A stretch of DNA of 32,660 bases from Clostridiaceae bacterium (GTDB lineage Bacteria; Bacillota; Clostridia; Lachnospirales; Lachnospiraceae), in contig CAJTGF010000064.1 in NCBI GenBank assembly GCA_910575585.1, forward strand, positions 1 through 32,660. Direction: 5' to 3'. The notes under the pieces were generated by a model, which worked only from the letters and a program-made list of their open reading frames with translations, was not told where the DNA came from and did not search any database. A program made the position numbers and the translations under genes. Positions 16,519 through 24,767 of the stretch are shown piece after piece; the first letter of the stretch is position 1, and each line of letters begins with the position of its first letter.

Positions 16519-16661
16519 TTTTAGGATTTTTAGCGGCTGTGGGAAGTACCATAGCATCCACCGTTATTATTGAATCCGTGACGGCAGGCGTTGGACTGGG
16601 AATTTCCATCTATACAGCGTCAAAGTGTGCGAAGCAGAGCGGCAGAACACGGAGAAAGTAG
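16515..16661 (+). CDS. 48-residue hydrophobic mini-protein
   Basis: MILGFLAAVGSTIASTVIIE starts a Gly/Ala/Ile/Thr-rich hydrophobic stretch of about 38 residues, ending in a strongly basic tail (CAKQSGRTRRK). The ATG overlaps the previous stop as ATGA, and a GGAGT-type RBS (AAAGGAGTCG) sits upstream. It is immediately followed by a 14-bp terminator. Small membrane or pore-like peptides with a basic tail can be toxins, holin-like or membrane regulators; none is proven here. It is the second hydrophobic mini-ORF in this element that directly precedes a terminator. Confidence 0.6.
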   Translation: MILGFLAAVGSTIASTVIIESVTAGVGLGISIYTASKCAKQSGRTRRK

Positions 16662-16665
16662 GGGC

Positions 16666-16714
16666 AAAAAGAATATGTGGGGATTGGCGGTCAATCAACA
16701 CATATTCTTTTTTT
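16666..16714. terminator. Bidirectional terminator
   Basis: A perfect 14-bp stem AAAAAGAATATGTG (16666-16679) and its complement (16699-16712), with A-run and T-run at the outer ends. It lies between the rightward mini-protein gene and the convergent leftward gene that stops at 16729. Confidence 0.9.
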
Positions 16715-16728
16715 GTTGATTTAAAATA

Positions 16729-17339
16729 TTACCATAAATTTAATTTGGTATCAAAATCATCTATACTTTTAAAAACCTTGAGATTGTCAAAGTCAATGGA
16801 TTCTTTGTTCTCATCTAAGATATATAGAAATAATTCTTTTGCTAATTTTTTAAAATCGATATGCTTCATTTTCATTATGTATGGAAAATTGCTTCTTGTG
16901 CTAAGTGTACATAGCTTTAAAAGAATACTGCGAATCTGGAGTATGCGCATTTGCTGTGCCGATGGAAAGTCAGAAATTCCGGCATGAATAATCTGGGCGA
17001 AAAAAAACTCCACATCCTGAATCGATGAAGAGTCATAATATTTTAAAACGTTTCTGATTTTATTATAGGTAATTTTATCTGAAGTATAATAATTGGCAGT
17101 TAAGATAAAAATGTTACAAAAATATGGTGGGCATTGATAGCGGAATTTTCCAGGGGCTGTAAAAAGGATAAATTGTCATTATCTTTTTTTGTGATTTCAA
17201 AAAACAACTGGAATAAACTTTGTTTCCATTTATTATTGCAGCCTTCATCTGCAGTTTTGCTACTATTAACTTTATGGTAAATTTCTGGGCTGTTAAGAAG
17301 TTTTTCCTTACTTATAAATTTTACATTTGGATTGTTCAT
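16729..17339 (-). pseudogene. Frameshifted leftward accessory gene, unknown
   Basis: On the minus strand an ATG at 17339 with AAGGAGG upstream opens MNNPNVKFISKEKLLNSPEI and runs about 78 codons, stopping near 17100. A second frame continues from about 17118 to 16729 with NIFILTANYYTSDKITYNKI, KYYDSSSIQDVEFFFAQIIH and a Lys/Asp-rich tail. Adding one T to the T5 run at 17122-17118 joins them as ...HHIFCNIFILTANYY..., giving a protein of about 205 residues. The gene is very AT-rich and faces the others. No family recognised. A sequencing error or slippery-site frameshifting would be alternatives to decay. Confidence 0.7.
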
Positions 17340-17557
17340 CTTCAATCTTCCTCCTTAAAAATGGATAAATTGTTAATGGTGCTATAATGTATTGTTCTGA
17401 GATGAGAATTAAATGTTAAATGACATGGAATAAAGAACAATAAAGAACGTGTTAGTCAAACCTTCCCCTTTTTTCTATAAAAAAGTGATTTTTGGGTAGA
17501 GTATTATGCCTTTGGAGGCTGTAAAATAAAGCTACAAAAAATAACAGGAGGAAAATA

Positions 17558-20071
17558 ATGAAAGATTCTAATATACTTCACAGCGAAGTGAGAAAAACAT
17601 TTGAAACCCTGATAGAGTCAGGAGTATTTACAGAAGTGAGAATATTAAATACCAAACAAGGAACTCTTTCAGGCTATTACAATGATGTAGATAAGCTGAT
17701 TGAGCATATTCAGCGTTATGATGGCAATTACAATATTTACATCACAATGAACGCTTTAAGCGAAGGAATCGAGGCCAGAGGCAAGAACCATCTAAAGAGT
17801 TATGCGAAGAATACAACCAGCGACAAGGAAATCCGCTGCCGTAGATGGATTCTCATTGACTTAGACCCGGAACGTCCGGCCGGAATTTCCAGCACAGAGC
17901 AGGAGTTAAAGCTGTCTGAGGAATTGGGCAGGAAAATTCAGGGTTATTTAACAGACTGTGGATTCCCGAAGCCTGTAACCGCATTAAGCGGAAACGGCTT
18001 TCATCTTTTATATCCTGTGGAACTTCCCAATACACCGGAAATGACAAGTCTGGTAAGGGGCTTTCTTGGCGCATTGGATTCAAGGTTTTCTACAGAGCAG
18101 GTAAAGGTCGATATAACAACCTATAATGCGGCCAGAATTACAAAGCTTTATGGTACAGTTTCCTGCAAGGGAGATTCCACAGAAGAACGTCCACACAGGC
18201 GTTCCAAAATCCTGTATGTACCGGAGAAACGAGTGCCGGTAGCGATTGAGCTGTTACAGCAGATTGCGGCGCAGTGTGTGGAGAAAGGGAATAAAAAGAA
18301 AACAGTGAATAGAAATGAGAAACGTGAGCCTGCCAGAAGCATATCAGGGAGCAAGATGGAGTTTGATTTGCGTTTATGGCTGGAATCCCATGAGATTCCC
18401 GTCGCAAGGGAAAAGCAGGTAGAGAATGGCATGTGCTATGTTTTGGAGTCCTGCCCATGGAATCAGGAACATTCCAAGGACAATGGGGCTTATGTCATAC
18501 AGTTTGATGATGGTGGGATTGCGGCTGGCTGTCACCATGATAGCTGTAAGGAAGAAAACTGGGAAACCCTCTGGCGTATGCTGGAGGGTGAGAAGCCTAT
18601 GCCGTCAGTGAAAAAAGCAAAGACAGAGAATCTTCCGTCAGCAGAAAAAGAAAGCCCGGTGGATGTTCTTTTAAGACTGATAGAGGAGCAGGGTCATATT
18701 CCGTTCCGAAGCACAGAAGGGGAGGCTTTTATCCAGATTCCAAACAAGGGCAGTTTTGTGAATTATCCGCTTAAATCGGAATATTACCAGATGTGGCTGA
18801 GGAATTTGTATTATCAGACCTACAACCGGGGCAGTCGGAATGATATGATTCAGGCAGTCATGGAAACTCTTGTGGCAAAAGCGCACTGCCAGGGAAAGGA
18901 ATATCCGGTATACAATCGGTTTGCTTTCTATGAGGGCCGCCTGTATTATAACCTGGCGAACGAAGATTCCGCAGTGCTTTGTGTTGACGAGTCGGGAACG
19001 AAATGCTGCAATGAGCCGCCGGTCAGGTTGATAACAAGAAAAACCTTACGCCCACAGCCTATGCCGCAAAAAGGGGAATCGTTTAGGAAACTGATGAGTA
19101 AATATTACCATTTTGCCAGTAAGTCAGACCGGATTCTCCATAACGTTATATTGGTTGTCAGGCTCATAACAGGGATTGAGCAGCCTATCGTTATCTACAA
19201 AGGCGGCAAAGGCTCCTCAAAGACCACTTCCATGGAAATGGATAAACGCTGTCTGGATATATCCAGCAACAATGTAACGGTCATGCCGAAAAATGAAGAG
19301 GACTTTCTGCTTCTTCTGGAATCACAGGATATTGTCTGTCTGGACAACATGGATTCCATTACAAAAAGTCAGGCAAATATTTTCTGCCAGGTAGTGACGG
19401 GGGCAACAGCGGTTAAGAGAAAGAAGTATTCAGACAGCGAATTGTGCGAAATCAATATAAAGTCTGTTGTGTATATGAATGGAATCCATCTGCTTTCCGA
19501 CCGTTCCGATTTTCTTGACCGCTGTGTATTTCTGAATATGAAAGCCATATCATCAGAAAAACGCAGGAGCAAAAAAGACGTCATGGAAGAATTTGAAGCG
19601 GATAAGCCTTGTATCCTTTATAGAATGTTTGAGTGTCTTTCCAGAGCTATGGAAATTGAGCCTTTGATAGAAGTAAATATAGACGACCGACTTCTTGATT
19701 TTTTAAAATGGGGGTGTGCCGTAGCAGAGGCTATGGGGTATGGACAGGAGAAATTTTTAGAGGCATATCAGAAAAACCGTACTCGTCTGAACGAGGAGCT
19801 TTTGGAAGAAGATGAGGTTGCCGGGGCGGTCATGGATTATCTGGAGGAATCCGGGAATTTTGAAGGGACAATGAGCGAACTAAGCGCAGAATTGTTTGAT
19901 ATGCTCTATGAAAAAGGAATGTATGCCAGCAATAAAATCAAACAGGCGAACCACTTATCAAGGAGATTAAAAGAACTGGAGACCGGACTGCACAATGTTG
20001 GGATTTCCGTGGAGATAGGGAAAAACAACGGAAAACGTTTTGTAAAAATCAGCAGAGAGAATACAGAATAA
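17558..20071 (+). CDS. Primase-helicase replication protein
   Basis: An 837-residue multidomain protein. The N-terminal part (about 1-240) looks like an archaeo-eukaryotic-type primase/polymerase fold: metal-binding D101-x-D103 in ILIDLDPERP, the SGNGFHL motif with H149, and VDITTYNAARITKLYGT. A Zn-knuckle-like region follows (C299, H305, C325, C330). The C-terminal half carries an AAA+/SF3-like helicase with Walker A GGKGSSKTT at 549-557 and Walker B DIVCLDN at 591-597. It presumably unwinds and primes the element's origin, much as Cch/primase proteins do in SCC elements. RBS AGGAGG precedes ATG 17558. The 218 bases before it hold only AT-rich sequence and a tandem ATAAAGAAC. It ends on an iteron-like repeat. 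Confidence 0.85.
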   Translation: MKDSNILHSEVRKTFETLIESGVFTEVRILNTKQGTLSGYYNDVDKLIEHIQRYDGNYNIYITMNALSEGIEARGKNHLKSYAKNTTSDKEIRCRRWILIDLDPERPAGISSTEQELKLSEELGRKIQGYLTDCGFPKPVTALSGNGFHLLYPVELPNTPEMTSLVRGFLGALDSRFSTEQVKVDITTYNAARITKLYGTVSCKGDSTEERPHRRSKILYVPEKRVPVAIELLQQIAAQCVEKGNKKKTVNRNEKREPARSISGSKMEFDLRLWLESHEIPVAREKQVENGMCYVLESCPWNQEHSKDNGAYVIQFDDGGIAAGCHHDSCKEENWETLWRMLEGEKPMPSVKKAKTENLPSAEKESPVDVLLRLIEEQGHIPFRSTEGEAFIQIPNKGSFVNYPLKSEYYQMWLRNLYYQTYNRGSRNDMIQAVMETLVAKAHCQGKEYPVYNRFAFYEGRLYYNLANEDSAVLCVDESGTKCCNEPPVRLITRKTLRPQPMPQKGESFRKLMSKYYHFASKSDRILHNVILVVRLITGIEQPIVIYKGGKGSSKTTSMEMDKRCLDISSNNVTVMPKNEEDFLLLLESQDIVCLDNMDSITKSQANIFCQVVTGATAVKRKKYSDSELCEINIKSVVYMNGIHLLSDRSDFLDRCVFLNMKAISSEKRRSKKDVMEEFEADKPCILYRMFECLSRAMEIEPLIEVNIDDRLLDFLKWGCAVAEAMGYGQEKFLEAYQKNRTRLNEELLEEDEVAGAVMDYLEESGNFEGTMSELSAELFDMLYEKGMYASNKIKQANHLSRRLKELETGLHNVGISVEIGKNNGKRFVKISRENTE

Positions 20072-20192
20072 GACGATAAGGACAGTAAGGACGATAAAAA
20101 ACAGAAAAAAGGTAGAGAAGTCTATCGAAAAAAAAGAGCATTGCTAAATATATAAAAATTTTTTTTGATAAAAAAACCGTCCTTACCGTCTT
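20070..20192. repeat. Inverted iterons around an AT-rich core (origin candidate)
   Basis: AAGACGATAAGGACAGT (20070-20086) is repeated in inverted form at 20176-20192, 15 of 17 positions. An 89-base A/T-rich core with long A- and T-runs lies between. The left arm continues into another TAAGGACGAT unit (to about 20094), so the motif is iterated. Its place directly after the primase-helicase stop is where such elements can carry a replication origin. A terminator-like long-range hairpin is the alternative. Confidence 0.5.
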
Positions 20193-20242
20193 TATTGTTC
20201 CGCTTAAAAAAATCATGCCTGTATATTGGAGGAATCTGGAAG

Positions 20243-20338
20243 ATGAATGAGTTAAAACAAGAGGAATGGCAGGAAACGCTTATGTCAATCCTGTCACAGC
20301 TTATTGTTGAGTTCTATTTAAAAGAGAAGGAATCGTAA
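20243..20338 (+). CDS. 31-residue small protein before the recombinase
   Basis: Encodes MNELKQEEWQETLMSILSQL followed by IVEFYLKEKES, a single amphipathic helix flanked by charges. RBS TTGGAGGAAT lies 7-10 bases before ATG 20243. It sits between the origin-like repeat and the serine recombinase. Such a place would suit a recombination directionality or accessory peptide, but the sequence gives no direct proof. Confidence 0.55.
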   Translation: MNELKQEEWQETLMSILSQLIVEFYLKEKES

Positions 20339-20354
20339 TTACATAAGAAAAATA

Positions 20355-20383
20355 CAGACTGGGAGTTTCAGGCTCCCGGTCTG
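20355..20383 (+). promoter_or_regulatory. Hairpin in the recombinase leader
   Basis: An eleven-base stem (20355-20365 with 20373-20383, one G-T pair) and a 7-base loop with no T-run after it. It lies 62 bases before the recombinase ATG. It may be an RNA structure that tunes recombinase expression or a weak terminator. Confidence 0.45.
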
Positions 20384-20445
20384 GAAGGATAGATAGAATA
20401 TATATTATAGATTTGAAATATAAGATAGAAAGGCAGGGACAACAA

Positions 20446-22119
20446 ATGTCTGACACAATGATAAAAAAAGTAGCAATTTATTGTCGTGTATCAACACAGG
20501 AACAGGCAGAGGAAGGGTATTCTCTTGAGGAACAGCAGCGTTTAATCCGTGAATATTGCCAGCAGAAGAATTATGAAGTGGCAATGGTTTATGAAGACGC
20601 CGGAATCAGTGGAAAGGATATCCGCCACCGACCGGCCATGCAGCAGCTTTTGGAGGACGCCTCTAAAAAGAAGTTCCATCTGGTCATGAGCTGGAAGATA
20701 AACCGAATCAGCCGGAAATTATCAGATGCCATTAAAATTGTAGAAACGTTAGAGAAATATGGAATTGGCTACCAATCTTATTCAGAACCTTTTGAGTCCA
20801 GCACGCCAGCGGGGAAAATGCAGTTTTAGATGATGGCGTTGGTTGGCGAATTTGAACGAAATACCATTGCCCAGAATGTTAAAATGGGCATGAGAGCAAA
20901 AGCCATGTCCGGGGAATGGTGCGGTGGGATTCCACCATTTGGATATTGCTGGGTGACAATGGAGGGGACGGAAAACCATGGAAGAAGAAAATCAAGACTG
21001 GAGGTGGTGGAACGAGAGGCGGAGGCAGTGCGCCTTATGTTCCAGCTCTATGCCTCCGAAAAGGGATACAAGGCTATTGTGGGACGGATTAACAGGGAAG
21101 GCTATCGAACTAAGTTGGATAACGCTTTTTCAGTGGCACAGATAAAATCAATTCTCACAAATCCGGTATATATTGGGAAGGTGCGTTATGACGTAAGGAG
21201 AGACTGGAATGAAAAACGAAGGAACAATATCAATCCCAATCCTATTGTTGCAGACGGAAAACATGAAGCAATCATACCGGAGGAGTTATGGGAACAGGTT
21301 CAGTTTATGATTTCCCAAAAGAATGGAAAGCCAGCCAGAATCTACGACGGGGAATATCCGCTGACAGGTATTCTAAAATGTCCTCAATGTGGCGCAGGCA
21401 TGGTGATTTCCAGGACAACGAACCGAAACAAAGACGGCAGCAAACAGAAGCTTACCTATTACGCCTGCGGGAACTGGAAAAATAAAGGAACCACCGTATG
21501 CCACAGCAATATGGTCCGGGTAGAAAAAGCGAACACGTTTGTGTACAATCAACTGGATAAACTGTTAAGCGATGAGAAATTTTTTAAAGAGGTTGTGGGC
21601 AGAGTTAACCGGGAGCATAGAATCTTAAAGGAAAACGCCATAAAGGAACGGGGAGTCCAGGAAAAAAAACTGGAAAAAATCAAGGTTCGCCAGCAGAGAA
21701 ACCATGAACTTTACGAAGACAGCGAGATTTCCAGGGAGGAATTTTTAATACGCAGGGAGGAATTAAACCAGCAGCTATGTGAACTTCGTGAAAAACAGAC
21801 GGAAACATCCATGGTGATTCTGGAAGAAGGGAAAAAAGAAATTCCCAAAGAAACTATCCAGGAGATATTAAAAAATTTCAGCAGGATTTTGTCCAGCGAC
21901 ATTGACCGTACCATCCGAAAACGTCTGTTACATCTTTTGATTTCAGAGATTACAATCGACCAGCACCGGAACATTGATTCCATTAAATTGAAGCTATCAG
22001 ATGAGCTGATTCAGTTTCTACAGGGCTATGGCGGCACACCTCCAGACGGTGCGCCGTCTGTTTTTGTGTTTCGGGAACTGGGGATTAAGACCATGGATTT
22101 GGAGCTTGTGTTATCATAA
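20446..22119 (+). pseudogene. Large serine recombinase interrupted by an amber codon
   Basis: Site-specific recombinase of about 557 codons. ATG 20446 opens the resolvase domain with nucleophile S16 in IYCRVSTQEQ. At 20827-20829 a TAG interrupts the same frame within ...GKMQF*MMALVGEFERNTIAQN, where relatives have Gln (CAG to TAG, one transition). The remaining 429 codons are intact: recombinase domain, Zn ribbon (CPQCG...YACG...VCHSN, about 21381-21500), and a long coiled coil. Catalytic Ser and DNA-binding parts are thus split. This could be an inactivating mutation, amber read-through, or restart at the ATGATG straight after the stop, which has no clear RBS. Length resembles CcrC-type enzymes. 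Confidence 0.85.
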
Positions 22120-22149
22120 ATAAATTTAATCAGAAAGAAGGATGAAAAG

Positions 22150-22722
22150 GTGATGAAAAACAATTTGAACCGGTATATTGCGGCAGAATATGAAAATTTG
22201 AAATCAGAGCTGGAGCAGAGGGAGTTTGTGGAAAAAATAAGGTTCCTGATGATGGCAAAGGATAAAGATTTTACAGATTACTATTCCAGCCGAACCCTGA
22301 CAAAAGAAGAATTTTATTCGGTGGCAGATACACTCTATGCACTGAACAACCTGTGGATGTTGTCAGGATTTATCCGTCAGAACAGACAGGTCTTGTTTCA
22401 GGAAGTCCGAAGTAGCATGAACGGCCTGAAAAGTCCGGATTTCACGGAAACGTGCAGATTTGGAAAGGAAACCATGCTGTCAAGAATGTTCCAGGTCATG
22501 GAACGATTTCAGTTAAATAACTGTATGGTGGCAGAGGATGCGGGTTCGGGTTATACTGTGGCTACCCGGAGGATGAAAGCATACTCATTTACAACAAGGA
22601 GTGGGAAAAATGTGCCGCAGATTATCCTGCAGGGGAACTGGGTGGGGCAGTGGGGCTTTGAGATTGGCTGCAGCGTGTCTGTGGAGTGTTACCAGAATAA
22701 GCTGGTTATTTTAAAAGACTGA
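22150..22722 (+). CDS. Protein with C-terminal SymE-like domain
   Basis: A 190-residue protein with two parts. The C-terminal 40 residues (VPQIILQGNWVGQWGFEIGC, then a VSVE...KLVILKD end) match the SymE/AbrB-fold pattern 'PxIxLxGxWLxxAGFxxGxxVxV...GxLVI'. SymE is an SOS-induced, AbrB-derived toxin or nucleic-acid-binding protein controlled by antisense RNA in E. coli. The N-terminal 145 residues are helical, with LYALNNLWMLSGFIRQ, and belong to no family I recognise, so this is a fusion. Start is GTG 22150 or ATG 22153 after AGAAAGAAGG. It follows the recombinase directly. Confidence 0.75.
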   Translation: MMKNNLNRYIAAEYENLKSELEQREFVEKIRFLMMAKDKDFTDYYSSRTLTKEEFYSVADTLYALNNLWMLSGFIRQNRQVLFQEVRSSMNGLKSPDFTETCRFGKETMLSRMFQVMERFQLNNCMVAEDAGSGYTVATRRMKAYSFTTRSGKNVPQIILQGNWVGQWGFEIGCSVSVECYQNKLVILKD

Positions 22723-22786
22723 AAAAATATTGTGGTCTGTTCGTATGAAATATGATAAAATATCAGTAAGAGCAGGAGGTGAGGCC

Positions 22787-23746
22787 ATGAATACAGATAC
22801 TACCATAGCGAAAAACATCCGTGTGGCTGATGAGAAAGCCAGCTATGATGCGGCCTGCAAGCGGCTGCTTTCGGAGAAGATTATTCTGGCATGGATTATG
22901 AAGAACTGCCTGGAAGAATACCGTGACTGTGATGTGGAAGAGATTGCGGAAAAATATATTGAAGGTACGCCGCAGGTGGGAGAAGTGGCAGTTGCAGCGG
23001 ATGAAACCAACCGTGTTTCTATGATACAGGGAATTGGAAACGAGGACACTTCTCTGACGGAAGGGTCAATTACCTATGATATCCGCTTTTTCGCGATAGC
23101 TCCTGTATCCAGTGAATTGATTCGTTTGATTATCAATATAGAAGCCCAAAATGATTTTTATCCGGGTTATCCATTGATAAAAAGGGGAATCTATTACTGC
23201 AGCCGGATGATTTCTGCCCAGTATGGAACAGAGTTTACAAATTCCCACTATGAGAATATCAAAAAAGTATACAGCATATGGATTTGTATGAATCCGCCAA
23301 AGAGCCGTGAAAACAGCATTACCCGTTATTACATTGCGGAAGAAAATCTGGCGGGCAGTGTAAAGGAACGGAAAACGGATTATGATTTGATGGCGGCTGT
23401 CATGATTTGTCTTGGGAAAGAGGGAGATTCGGGTACAGATTTATTGAAATTGTTGAATGTGCTTCTGTCCACGGAGACAGGTTCACAGGACAAGTGCCAG
23501 ATATTGGCGGAAGATTTTCATATCAGAATGACTTTAGCCTTGGAAAGTGAGGTGTCGCTTATGTGTAATTTAAGTAAGGGTGTGGAGGAGAAAGGAATTC
23601 AAAAGGGAATTGATAAAGGAATAACAGCTATGATTTTAACACTGAAAGAGCTACAAATATCAAGAGACGTTATTCTGAAACAAATCTGTGAAAAGTTTGG
23701 TCTGACAGAAGAAACAGCAGAAACGTACTTAAAAGAAATATGTTAA
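22787..23746 (+). CDS. Rpn/PD-(D/E)XK nuclease-transposase family protein
   Basis: A 319-residue member of the Rpn-like family annotated as 'recombination-promoting nuclease/putative transposase', very frequent in Lachnospiraceae. The nuclease core reads YDIRFF...LIINIEAQNDFYPGYPL, with the Asp and ExQ positions of the PD-(D/E)XK fold (Gln in place of the usual Lys, as in Rpn). A KGVEEKGIQKGIDKGI repeat near the C-terminus and the tail ICEKFGLTEETAETYL are typical. ATG 22787 follows AGGAGGTGAGGCC. It is inside the right end of the element. Its tail is related to the fragment at 24768-24830. Confidence 0.88.
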   Translation: MNTDTTIAKNIRVADEKASYDAACKRLLSEKIILAWIMKNCLEEYRDCDVEEIAEKYIEGTPQVGEVAVAADETNRVSMIQGIGNEDTSLTEGSITYDIRFFAIAPVSSELIRLIINIEAQNDFYPGYPLIKRGIYYCSRMISAQYGTEFTNSHYENIKKVYSIWICMNPPKSRENSITRYYIAEENLAGSVKERKTDYDLMAAVMICLGKEGDSGTDLLKLLNVLLSTETGSQDKCQILAEDFHIRMTLALESEVSLMCNLSKGVEEKGIQKGIDKGITAMILTLKELQISRDVILKQICEKFGLTEETAETYLKEIC

Positions 23747-23748
23747 AC

Positions 23749-23785
23749 ATTTCAGGCAGAGCATTTTTGGTGTTCTGTCTGAAAT
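23749..23785 (+). terminator. Hairpin after the Rpn gene
   Basis: Twelve-base arms 23749-23760 and 23774-23785 pair with one G-T, with a 13-base loop. They start right after the stop codon. The following T-run is weak (AATAATATTACGAGATTTTT), so efficiency is uncertain. Confidence 0.5.
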
Positions 23786-23823
23786 AATATTACGAGATTT
23801 TTCGCACTTAGGTATGTTATGGA

Positions 23824-23838
23824 CAGCTGTACCATAAG
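23824..23838 (+). repeat. Right attachment site (attR candidate)
   Basis: CAGCTGTACCATAAG matches the rlmH-end site 13472-13486 except for one C to T change. In the rlmH register it would read Q-L-Y-H-K. Sequence after it belongs to the ancestral or another insertion-derived flank. Confidence 0.8.
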
Positions 23839-23981
23839 CCAGGATGAGACCAATTTTCATATACCACATAAATGCCAGATATATTGTCGCCATATTCAAA
23901 AACACAGTGGTTTGTCAGGCCGGAATGTGATAAAATACAGACAGAATTATGAAAGACATTAGAATTATTTTGGAGGATGCC

Positions 23982-24767
23982 ATGATACTTGTCACAGGGG
24001 CAAATGGATTTGTCGGCCATAAAATAATGGAGATGCGCAAAGATACAGCTGCCGCGCCGTCTCTTCGCAATGCAACACAGGAAGACATGAATCGCATCAT
24101 CGGAGAAAGCGATGCGGAGGTCATTATCCATACGGCGGCTATTTCTGATATAGGAGCGTGCCAGGCGGATCCGGATGCCTCTTATTATGCAAATGTGCAA
24201 GTCCCGCTTTTTATTGCAAGAGCATCAAAGGGCCGGAAATTGATCTGCTTCAGTTCCGATCAGGTTTACAGCGGCTGCAGTGAAAAAGGGCCATATTGTG
24301 AGGATACGGTAAAACCAGGAAACGTATATGCAGAACACAAGTTGGAAATGGAGCAGAGGGTATTGGAAATCGATTCTGATGCAGTTATGCTCCGCGCTGA
24401 ATGGATGTATGATTACTATTTGAAACGCTCCAACTATTTTATGAATATCCTCAATGCAAAAGAAACGGTCTCATTTAGCTCCGCACAGTTCAGGGGTATT
24501 ACATATTTGAGAGAAGTGGCGGAAAACATGGGAAAAGTAATTGCATTGCCAGGCGGCATATATAATTTTGGAAGCGAAACAACAAAATCCATGTATGATA
24601 TTACTCAGGAATTTATTGATTTATTGGGCAAAAAAGTGAGATTAGAAGATGCTTCTCCAAGACATAATCTGTGGATGAATTGTGATAAAGCTAAAAAGTA
24701 TGGTGTGAAATTCAGTACTGTGACAGATGGTTTGATCAAATGCGCGAAAGATTATAATTTGATTTAA
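23982..24767 (+). CDS. RmlD-like NAD(P)-dependent sugar-nucleotide reductase family protein
   Basis: A 261-residue extended short-chain dehydrogenase. The N-terminal TGANGFVG (residues 5-12) is the cofactor loop, and the catalytic YxxxK is YAEHK in NVYAEHKLE (near 116), with FSSDQVYSG before it. The sequence resembles dTDP-4-dehydrorhamnose reductase-type proteins, but no rhamnose or surface-sugar genes are near, so the substrate is unknown. I chose ATG 23982 with GGAGG upstream at normal spacing; ATG 23949 is less likely. It is AT-richer than the core genes and sits between attR and a broken Rpn tail, so it may be imported. Confidence 0.85.
   Translation: MILVTGANGFVGHKIMEMRKDTAAAPSLRNATQEDMNRIIGESDAEVIIHTAAISDIGACQADPDASYYANVQVPLFIARASKGRKLICFSSDQVYSGCSEKGPYCEDTVKPGNVYAEHKLEMEQRVLEIDSDAVMLRAEWMYDYYLKRSNYFMNILNAKETVSFSSAQFRGITYLREVAENMGKVIALPGGIYNFGSETTKSMYDITQEFIDLLGKKVRLEDASPRHNLWMNCDKAKKYGVKFSTVTDGLIKCAKDYNLI

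Larger units (their letters stand above)
13472..23838. mobile_element. SCC-like integrated element at the rlmH 3' end
   Basis: About 10.4 kb bounded by a 14/15 direct repeat made of the rlmH terminal codons. Content: divergent HTH regulator, two small cargo proteins, hydrophobic mini-ORFs, a DUF1643 gene, two unrecognised genes, a frameshifted leftward gene, a primase-helicase, an origin-like AT-rich inverted repeat, a 31-residue ORF, a large serine recombinase, a SymE-domain protein and an Rpn-type nuclease. Composition is visibly more AT-rich than the flanks. Serine recombinase, replication helicase, DUF1643 and the rlmH target together are the hallmarks of SCC elements. The amber codon in the recombinase suggests loss of self-mobility. 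Confidence 0.8.

Noticed and set aside
22105-22119. TTATCATAAATAA at the recombinase end, similar to the SCC core TATCATAA
   Set aside because: It matches the local rlmH site at only 11 of 14 bases and is inside coding sequence. The site at 23824 is much better and lies beyond the last element genes.
13979-23746. CRISPR array or tRNA genes within the element
   Set aside because: No regularly spaced repeats and no cloverleaf sequences were seen; the only direct repeats are the att sites and short iteron-like units.
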